Assembly: GCF_020085105.1 (NCBI RefSeq)
Contig: NC_058064.1
Span: 16,410,501 to 16,474,500 of the forward strand
From: Siniperca chuatsi
Lineage: Eukaryota; Chordata; Actinopteri; Centrarchiformes; Sinipercidae
Direction of reading: 5' to 3'
Length of the DNA: 64,000 nucleotides
The translations under genes were made by a program, and so were the position numbers. The notes under the pieces are model-generated. The model was not told the origin of the DNA. It searched no databases and was given only the letters and a program-made list of their open reading frames with translations. Positions within the stretch are counted from its first letter, which is position 1. Each line of letters opens with the position of its first letter. This document shows, one piece after another, positions 23,373 through 31,300 of the stretch.

Positions 23373-23905
23373 GCAAGATTGGGGTTTTGGGGTTGCCAAA
23401 TGTCAGTATGACAAATAGGAACATTTTTGACATGGCATAACTTGGTGTCCAAAGGGGAACACTGAGGGCTCCATTCTGAGGTATGGCAAATGTAAAAATA
23501 TAAGGCCATTTCTTTCATTTTGACATTTGGCACACTTTTGAATGGGGTTTTTGGGGTTGCCAAATGTCAGTGTGACAAATAGGAACATTTTTGACATGGC
23601 ATAACTTGGTGTCCAAAGGGGAACACTGGGGGCTCCATTCTGAGGTATGGCAAATGTAAAAATATAAGTCAGTGTGACAAACAGGAACATTTTTGACAAA
23701 TGCTGTGACAAATAGTAACATTTTTGACATGGCGCAATGTCCAAATGGGAACATTTTTGACACAGCATCCCGTGCCGTCCAAAGGGGAACACTGAGGGTT
23801 CCACTCTGAGGTATGGAAAATGTCAAAATATAAGGAATGAACCTTATATTTTGACATTTGCCATACCTCAGAATGGAGTTGTCAGAATTCCCAAATGTCA
23901 GCTTT
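23373..23905. repeat. Tandem and inverted array of a CAAATGTCAGTRTGACAAA repeat
   Basis: A unit of about 120-165 bp (ggggttgccaaatgtcag, then ggaacatttttgacatggc, ttggtgtccaaaggggaaca and ctgaggtatggcaaatgt) occurs at 23388-23500 and 23551-23668. Shorter variants follow to 23835. A reversed part (catttgccatacctcagaat) at about 23855-23880 folds back on the preceding unit. All frames through it are repetitive and I regard none as a gene. Confidence 0.75.
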
Positions 23906-23947
23906 TCAAAAAAAAGTACATTAAACACGTCATGATAAAACACCATC

Positions 23948-23994
23948 ATCGCTGGATTCAGAGTCCAGAGTGCTAACCATTACACCATGGAACC
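23948..23994 (-). pseudogene. tRNA-Gln 5' fragment
   Basis: On the - strand it starts GGTTCCATGGTGTAATGG and runs through a complete D-arm and anticodon arm with CTG in the loop (CTGGACTCTGAATCCAG) to CCAGCGAT, where tRNA-Gln similarity stops. A matching 3' part lies on the opposite strand at 24134-24166. Confidence 0.8.
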
Positions 23995-24133
23995 GAAAAT
24001 ACGCGCGTGCAGAGGCATGAAAGGCATCGGAAAGCTGTCGGAGGACGGGGTTTCCGAAAATCTTCAGCCATCCGACAAGTACTTCTGATGGAGTATACCG
24101 GCCCCTTCATTTTGAGCACTGTGGACTATAAAT

Positions 24134-24166
24134 GCAGCAATCTGAGTTTACATCTCGGTGAGACCT
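24134..24166 (+). pseudogene. tRNA-Gln 3' fragment
   Basis: gcagcaatctgagtttacat then ctcggtgagacct matches the 3' part of tRNA-Gln (T-arm and acceptor). Its acceptor strand can pair with that of the 5' fragment at 23994 at 5 of 7 positions plus one G-U. It overlaps the end of the 5' fragment by about 8 bases (CAGCGAT versus CAGCAAT). Confidence 0.65.
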
Positions 24167-24404
24167 CATTTTTATGATGAGTACAAGACGGAATTCAAAG
24201 TGTGCATCCGTCATGTAACTCAAAACCTTTCGCCTCCTTCTGACCTTGTCAGTACTGTCAATTTTGGAAGTAGAGATCGTTCACGTGGATTGGTCCAAAT
24301 CATGACCGATTGACCCCTCGGTTGTTTTATGTCTCACTGCTACCAGTTTTAAGTCTGAATGCCCGCGAGGCCTTTTGCCTGTAATCCTACTATAAATTAA
24401 GTTT

Positions 24405-24453
24405 GGATCGCTGGATTCACAGTCCAGACTGCTCACCATTACACCATGCAACC
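24405..24453 (-). pseudogene. tRNA-Gln-like 5' fragment with a GTG anticodon triplet
   Basis: On the - strand GGTTGCATGGTGTAATGGTG continues through CTGGACTGTGAATCCAGCG to GATCC, then similarity ends. The body is tRNA-Gln-like, but the anticodon position reads GTG (His) rather than CTG or TTG, and the D-loop has changed. It lacks the T-arm and 3' acceptor. Confidence 0.7.
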
Positions 24454-24722
24454 TCTACACCGCCTCTCCAGACTGTTCTGAACCAGTTTCTTCCATGATC
24501 TCACAATACCGGTGACGCAGAAGATAACATGCCTAAAAGCAACCTTTACTGACTAACTTAATCAACTTAGTTAGCTAAGCGTTCACAGACAAGAGATGTG
24601 GGAAATGGTAAAGTACACCATTGTTTTCAAAGATTTCCCACAAACGCAATACAGGCCTACTGTATACAAACACATTCTAGCATGCTAACTTTCCAAAGGT
24701 GAAGACCGCAGGGACTCATGGC

Positions 24723-24822
24723 NNNNNNNNNNNNNNNNNNNNNNNNNNNNNNNNNNNNNNNNNNNNNNNNNNNNNNNNNNNNNNNNNNNNNNNNNNNNNN
24801 NNNNNNNNNNNNNNNNNNNNNN
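24723..24822. other. Assembly gap, 100 N
   Basis: One hundred N bases, the conventional length for a gap of unknown size. Order and distance across it are uncertain. Confidence 1.
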
Positions 24823-25672
24823 GCTGTAACTAACTTAGATAGCTAACTTTAACTTGAGGTAGCAATTGTCTGGCCCTTTATAATCAATATTTTAGCCCTA
24901 GTTATCAAGCTATCAGGACTGATAATATTAGAGACAAGAACTTTAATAAATTAATGTTTGTATTTCAACATACTTAAGGCAGTATTTTGGCAGGTCTTTA
25001 AAGTGGATTGGACAACATCATGACCAAGTGACAACAGGTGAGCGCACACAAAACTGGGACAGCTAACTAATGCTGCATTCACAGACAAAAGGGTATATGG
25101 GAAATGCCATTTCGCCTCAGTGTTTTGAAAGAGGACTTTCTACAGTAAATCTAGAACAGCGCCACTGCTATATACCACTGCATTGCTTTCCCAGTATCAT
25201 ATTAAAGGGCAACGGTTCCAGTGAAACCTGCATGAACACAGTGTTACAAAGTAGCCTAACTACTAACAGTGTATTTTCTCATACGCTTCTCCCCTAACAT
25301 GCAAACAATTGCTGACTTTTCATTCCCAATATAATGTACCAGTGAATACAGGCACCAGTGAATTCATCTATTACTCCCGCATTCGATTACAAATGCTGCT
25401 GCTGTACTAGGCCTACTAACACTGTATTTTCACACGTTAGTCTTACTTTTCTTTCCCGATATCATGTAGTGTAATGGCGACTTACCTCACATTCCTGGTT
25501 TCAGATACGTCAAATACTCTTGTTCATATAGTGTAACTTAGTGATGATATTTTTCTATCATTCATAACAGAAACAGCACACCTTAAAATCAGTAACCCTA
25601 AGGGATTCAGTCCTTTCAAATCATATGCCGTTAATATAGGTACATTACTTTCAAATTGTAATGTCCTGACAA

Positions 25673-25703
25673 GGTCTGAGTGCTAACCATTATACCATGG
25701 ACC
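25673..25703 (-). pseudogene. tRNA-Gln-like 5' fragment
   Basis: On the - strand GGTCCATGGTATAATGGTTA then GCACTCAGACC resembles the acceptor and D-arm of tRNA-Gln. The anticodon arm and everything after it are missing. Confidence 0.55.
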
Positions 25704-25970
25704 CAGTACACACATTTCTGTGTCCATTTTCAGACAGTTGTGGAACAATGTCATACAATATGTATGACATTAAGCTATATTACATAGCTCACGACACGGT
25801 AAGTATACGACAATACCAGTGGTACAGAGGATAACGTTGTGGAAAAATGTAAAATAAAATGATTTTGCATTGCAGGTTATGTAGGAAGCTCCCAGCAGTA
25901 TCAAATGAGGTGTCAGCACACAGCTTGAATAGTAGAAAATCCTGAAATGAATCCTGAGAAGGAACCCAAA

Positions 25971-26050
25971 GAATCAGAATCAGAAATACTTTATTGATCC
26001 CCGAAGGGAAACTCTTTGTTACAACAGCTCGCCTTTACGTCAGTGCACAC
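25971..26050 (-). repeat. LINE 3'-end remnant
   Basis: aatactttattgatccccga followed by agggaaactctttg is the conserved 3' end of an abundant fish non-LTR element, here without any coding part. Confidence 0.6.
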
Positions 26051-26504
26051 ATGAGAAAGTACTAGCAAGAAAGTGTCACTTTTACTGAAAGGATAACTTT
26101 AAAATGTTTTTGAAGGACTTTTTTCCCCCTAAAGGATTTGAAGTCAAAGTACCCAGATTTTATGGTCTTTTGATACAGTCATCCATTTGTATCCCTTAGG
26201 TTAGCTATGTAAACATAAAGTATAAAAATGGACATATATCATTTTCCTAGTTCACCAGCAACAGTGACATTTAACAGAGCAGCTAACTGCAGTAAGTTTG
26301 AGTTTAGGTTGTTGTTTAGTTGCTGCTAACCTAGCAAACATACTCTATGTTTTCATCAAATTGTTCAGCATAAAAGAGGCTATATTTTTAATTTAAAAAT
26401 TTTCTTTTGCTGGCAGCAAAGAGTGACCACAATACAATGGTTAATTTACTAACAATTTACAGCATTAGACAATCTGTAAAGACAAGCAAGACAATGGTGT
26501 AATG

Positions 26505-26640
26505 CATTACTAGCTCAATGGACAAAGCACTTTACAATTTGCCTGTCATTCACCCATCCACACACACCCATGGTGGCGGGGCATTGGTGCCTCTATGGGG
26601 AGTGGCCTTCAGTGGACAGGAGGAGCTGCCAACCCTATGA
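26505..26640. repeat. Dispersed fish repeat
   Basis: aaagcactttacaatttgcc, tcattcacccatccacacac and a G-rich end (ggtggcggggcattggtgcc) form a recognisable interspersed repeat. It is non-coding. Confidence 0.45.
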
Positions 26641-28579
26641 ATAGTGAATGTTTGCTCTAAAAAAAACTCTTATCTACCAAAACATTACCAAAGAACTTGA
26701 ACGTTCTGGTCTGCTTACATGCTTTCTTTTTACCAAATATTACAACTAATACAATCAATGGACCAATTTGCCAAGACATCTATGATTTGACCTAGCATTT
26801 TCCGTAGTTAAAAGATCAACATACCTCCTTCTCCACAGGATGATGAGAGGTGAACAGAACATTGGGGAGTTGAATATGAAACGGAAGGGCTTGACTCTCC
26901 CTCCTCTTTTCCATTTCCCTCCGAAAACGACCTGTGGATGTTTTCCTCGTGATATAAAAGATTTAGTTTTCTTTGTCATCTAAAACCAAAAACGCTGCAT
27001 GCAGCACAGTTATTTAAAATGTCCCACACACCCCTAAAATGGTTTTCCCCCAGTCCTTATTTAATTTAAAATATTTTGGTAGGGGAGTTGGCAGTAGGCA
27101 CGTTGAGACAATTGAAGACGTTGAAGTTTTGAAACTCTGCTGTGAAATGTATTATGATTTAGAACTCAATGAACTGAACCGGGAGGACATTTTGGGATTC
27201 ATTCAGTGGAGCAGACAGACAAACACATTATCACATTTATTTCCAAATTAATTTAATTTGAAGTGTCATAAACACTTTTATTACCCAACCATATTGTATA
27301 AAATACATTTACAGAGTCAAACTGAGATCTACTAGTATATATTTCAGAAACAACATAAGCAAGTGCTCAGGTTTTGGAGTGATTCTGCATAATAAATCTC
27401 AAAAGTTTTGTCAGCTAAAATATGCACAAGGTAGTTAAAGAACAATTTACATGAATCAACTAATGAGAACAGTTAAAATGAAAGTATTTTAGCCTTTACA
27501 GATTAAGCATCACACACACAAAAGAATGCAAACATTTACATTTCCAATAATCAGTGTAAATGGTTATCTTAAAGCTCCATGAAGCAATATTTTTCAGATG
27601 AATATTGAACCAAATGATGACTCCCCATTATGGTTAAGTTAGCTAATTTGTTTTTGTGGGCAGCTACTCCCACCTCAAAACTCACAGCTGACTGGACTCT
27701 TCCTGTCCAGGATGAAACGGTGAGCCGTGAGCCACCATGTCTGACAGCAGTAGCCAAAATCCATCATTTGTGCTAAAAACTGATTTAATATTTTGTTCAT
27801 TATTTTTGAGAATTAAATGGAGCAGGCACTCATACATTTATGTAATTTTGTATTGAAATTATTTAATAATTTCACTTACCCTATATCTTATTTATTGATA
27901 GGATCTGTTCCTTGTTGGTTGCACACTATCAGACTAACACATAGAGTGTTCTCCTGGACTGTTACATAATTTTTACCTCCATATCACCAGTTCTGCCTAG
28001 CATACAGATGTAGCTCAGTCTTACATAACTATTCATCCAGTGTTAAATTACACTTGTTTTTAGTGACACAAGCACGTTGAGTAGTCTGATAATATGAACA
28101 CTTACTGTAAATGTCGTAATCATGAATGTCCATTTTACTATGTTTTTGCTGGATGTGCAAGGGTTTGCTGACATGTCAGCCATTAGGACTTCTACTGAGA
28201 AATCTACTGCGACCCAGAAACCAGTTTCCTCATAGACTGCAATTATTAAACATACATCTGTTAAACTTTTGCCAGGACACCACAAATGGCACACAAGGTC
28301 AATTTATAATTTTTAAACTAAGATGATCTCATATTTGTAAATTTCTCTGAGATTGTGTTCAGGGACAGAGACAGTAAAATACATGTAGCACAGGTCACAC
28401 AATACAGAGGCAAAACAGGGAGAATAAAGTAGGTGTATGAGCTGGGTGAACAGCATTCATTTTTTAAACACGATATCTAGTTTTCCTAATGAACCCATGT
28501 AATCTAGATGTTTAAGGCTCGTTTCTGTGAGTTTTGGAGTCTTTCTGCCCTCTTGTGGTCAACAATCACTTCATGAACC

Positions 28580-28585
28580 TTTATT
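28580..28585 (-). terminator. Candidate polyadenylation signal of b2m copy 1
   Basis: The - strand reads AATAAA about 280 bp after the stop codon. The equivalent hexamer of copy 2 is at 35662-35667. A GTAAGT overlaps the stop codon, so a 3'UTR intron is possible and the true 3' end may lie further on. Confidence 0.4.
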
Positions 28586-28860
28586 GCAATTTGGAATTTC
28601 TGATACAAAAAAACCCACACTTAATCTAAGTGCAGTATTTTCTCTCATTTGCTGATGCTCAAACTTTCACAATGAAACCCAAGATTATAGACAAAACATT
28701 CCAATCTTCTTGAGACGATGCAGACCTGTGGTTATCAAACAAAGGATAACAACAGTGTGTAGTCACTCAGACAGTTACTGCACAAATGCTTGATTACTGA
28801 ATTGAAAACAACATTGAGAATGAATATGGTACATACCTGAAGCAAGGCGGAGCATAGAAC

Positions 28861-31026
28861 TTACATATCTGGTTCTGTAAAGGGAAATAATAACATGTCG
28901 TGAACCTGCTCTTTCTATCACCTTGCATTTGGACAGTTCAGATGCTGTAAATGTGGAGTGGTCCATGTTAAGCTTTTCAAATTTGAAAACAGTTACAAAA
29001 TGCAAACACAACAACTGAAACAATAGTCTGGGACCCAAATGCTGTACTTGTGACACATCAGTGTAACTCAAGTTTACATTTTTAAATTGTTTTTATTTTT
29101 ATTGAATTGGGGCTCTTAGAACTTGGTTGGTACAGTTTAGCAAGACAGAATGTAAACCCAATTAATATTGTTCTTTTTTCGGCATTACTGCTGTTATTTG
29201 ACAGTTGACAGTCATGACAGGAAATGTGGGGAGAGAGGGGCGGAGGATGACTGCCCGAATGGAACATTGTGGTTATACAGTATGTTACGTGTCACTAAGT
29301 CATGACAACACCGACTTGTGGATTTTTCAGTTATTTCTGTAGCTCACTTTCTAATTTTCAAGTTCATTTAAATTTTTCTTTTGTTCCAGTTAACATATAT
29401 ATTTTGAACTAATGGTTTTGTTACTAGAGATAATTTGAAAAAGATAATATTATACCAACTTTACTCAGGTAAAAATTTCTTACAGATAGGAGCTTTTAAT
29501 GCAATGTTATTTGTTTTGTACACTGCCTTATTAAATGAAAAACTCAAAGGCAATGTGTTCCGTTCATCAGTAGTGTCCCATTTTATGTCCATGTATCAGA
29601 TTTTTGTTATTATTATTATTATTAGTTTAAATCTAGAAAACTGAAAACGAATCAGTTTTTTTTTTTCATTTTAAAATCACGAAAAAGTTTTTACATTTGG
29701 CTGAGGTGAAAAAGTTGTGTATTGTTGATGTAAAGCAAAATGCGACAAAGTGCAAAAGAAACAGAATTAGCTAATAAATCACATAATGGTAGTGGATGGA
29801 AACACGCATTAATTCGCATTTTCTTTTGCCGATTCTGTGGTTAAAATTTTCACTACATTTGGATGGACACCTAGCTAGTTAGAGACAAACTGAGAGACAG
29901 ACACATACCCCAAATGTACGTCCTGCTTTTTCCCATGTGAGTCACCCTGCAGGCAAACTCCTCTCCTTCGACTGGAATGAAGGGCACGTGTTTGGTCAGG
30001 TGGTAGTGCCAGCTCTCCTCGAAGGCCAGGTCAGTCTGCTTGGCTCCTTGCATCTCCTTTCCACTCTTGAGCAGCTCAATGGTGATTTCTGGTGGGTGGA
30101 AGTCGCTGACGTGACAGATGAAGGTGTTGGCTTTCCCCAACTCTCCCGGTGCATGGCTGTACACCTGAACCTTGGGTGCAGCTACCGAGAAACAGAACTT
30201 TCACACATGTATCACAGAAAAGGTTTCAGTCGTAGTCATCTGGACACTGTTTTCAGAATCAAGACGTTTCCGCTCCCATCCGGAAGTCACAATTGAGAAT
30301 GACTTCCGGATGGGAGCGGAAACGTCTTGATTCTGAAAACAGTGTTCAGATGACTACGACTGAAACCTTTTCTATGATAGAACACTCCTGGACGAATGAG
30401 GGACTACACCGTCTTATTTCACACATGTAGGCCTGCAGAAACAATTTGATGAAAATACGATAGAGCTGGCAGACTAATATACATTTCACTCACTTACGTA
30501 CTCTATTCTTTAAATTCTAGTTTCTGCCCCTTATACTATTAAACTACAATGCTGTGATGTAGTATTATCAACCACACTGATCGTACTATGTTTATAAAAT
30601 TTATGAAACAACCTGGTGTGGTAGGCTTTTTATTTGGGCTGTGGTCTCAGACCATCACCGCTTCACTGTTTTTATGACACAGTGCTGTCAAAGACATCAA
30701 CTTAACCTCAAGTGTTTACTATTCTGAACACTGCCTCTCTCAAAGTTATTACTCAGTATATTCCTTTACTTTTAGGGAACTATTCCTGGGCTATTTCTGC
30801 ATATTTGGTGTGGAAGTAGACGGTAAACTAAACGGTAAATCTACTGTGAGATCCGAGGCCCCGAGTCCTACCTGACATTTCGCGACCTAATAACACAGCG
30901 CCATTTGTAAATATACTGACACACAGGCCTATAAGCTACCAGTACAGACTACTTACATTCTTTGGCCATTGAAAGGGCCGCGAGGCAGAGCAGACCGACG
31001 AGAACAGCGCAGACAAATTCCTTCAT
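28861..31026 (-). CDS. b2m: Beta-2-microglobulin, copy 1
   Basis: Light chain of MHC class I molecules; secreted and non-covalently bound to the class I heavy chain at the cell surface. Coding exons on the - strand are 31026-30957, 30181-29909 and 28874-28861 (357 nt, 118 residues plus stop). Exon 1 gives the signal peptide (MKEFVCAVLVGLLCLAALSM, about residues 1-20). Exon 2 gives one C1-type immunoglobulin domain with the disulfide cysteines C46 (ANTFICHVSDFHPP) and C101 (EEFACRVTHMGKSR). Exon 3 adds only EPDM and the stop. All splice sites are GT-AG and the phases fit. Length and exon layout match vertebrate b2m. A 205-bp foldback insertion sits in intron 1. Upstream lie an ISRE-like and an X2/CRE-like site. 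The protein reads the same as copy 2. Confidence 0.95.
30212..30416. mobile_element. Foldback insertion in b2m intron 1, copy 1
   Basis: A 205-bp insert is flanked by a 13-bp direct repeat, tttcacacatgta (30199-30211 and 30417-30429), which is a target-site duplication. Inside, 30216-30289 and 30300-30373 are inverted copies, identical at 73 of 74 positions, around a 10-base loop (caattgagaa). The remaining tail (tagaacactcctggacgaat) resembles sequence near the 3' ends of some fish retroelements, possibly Penelope-like, but I cannot confirm the family. The 13-bp duplication fits target-primed retrotransposition with an inverted partial copy. RNA from either strand would form a long hairpin. 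Confidence 0.8.
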
Positions 31027-31114
31027 GATTTCACCTTCACTCGGTCTCTGTACACTGGAAAAGTTATTGTATATCTGTCCAAATAAGAGAGACGATAAAA
31101 CTGCCCCGCGATCC

Positions 31115-31160
31115 AAAACGAAAGTAAAGATACAGACGCTCTACAACACAAGATGACGCA
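31115..31160 (-). promoter_or_regulatory. b2m copy 1 proximal promoter: ISRE-like and X2/CRE-like sites
   Basis: About 90-135 bp upstream of the start codon. The - strand has ACTTTCGTTTTGG (around 31115-31126), close to the interferon-stimulated response element GTTTCNNTTTC. At 31154-31160 there is TGCGTCA (TGACGCA on the + strand), matching the X2/CRE half of the SXY module used by MHC class I and b2m promoters. The duplicated block ends 8 bp further out. Copy 1 alone then has an inverted CCAAT box at about 31173. Function is inferred from known b2m promoters. Confidence 0.55.
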
Positions 31161-31300
31161 TTACAAGCTGCGCCAATGGCATTAAATGGTATACACTTCC
31201 TGTCTCCAAAGTGGGCGCGGTCGCCTCTCCCCAGTTAAATAATAATAACAATAAAAGTATTATTAAGCAAAGAAACAAGTTTTATCGACAGTTCAGCAGC

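Larger units (their letters stand above)
24823..26936. other. Non-coding stretch with minor repeats
   Basis: No gene recognised. It contains a tRNA-Gln-like fragment (25673-25703), a LINE 3' end (25971-26050) and a dispersed repeat (26505-26640). Confidence 0.45.
26937..31168. repeat. b2m duplication unit 1 (4.2 kb)
   Basis: This unit and 34016-38257 match almost base for base from gatgttttcctcgtgatat to gatgacgcattacaagc, in the same orientation. Unit 1 is 4232 bp and unit 2 is 4242 bp. Outside these limits the flanks differ. Each unit contains all three b2m coding exons, both introns, and about 140 bp upstream of the start codon. Confidence 0.95.

Noticed and set aside
23373-23905. Possible CRISPR-like array
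   Set aside because: Repeat units are long, irregular and partly inverted, with no constant-length spacers, and the context is a vertebrate genome.
23403-23949. Overlapping frames of 133 and 144 codons rich in CQKCS and CHTDI repeats
   Set aside because: They are translations of the tandem repeat array in several frames, not a repeat protein gene.
27039-27251. 70-codon frame MVFPQSLFNLKYFGRGVG as a small gene
   Set aside because: No recognised domain, start context or conservation beyond the duplication. In unit 2 single-base changes alter it without sign of constraint.
29937-30296. Plus-strand 119-codon frame
   Set aside because: It is antisense to b2m exon 2 and runs into the foldback insertion.
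30962-31156. Plus-strand frame MAIERAARQSRPTRTAQTN
   Set aside because: It is the antisense of b2m exon 1 and promoter; the real gene is on the other strand with correct splice sites.
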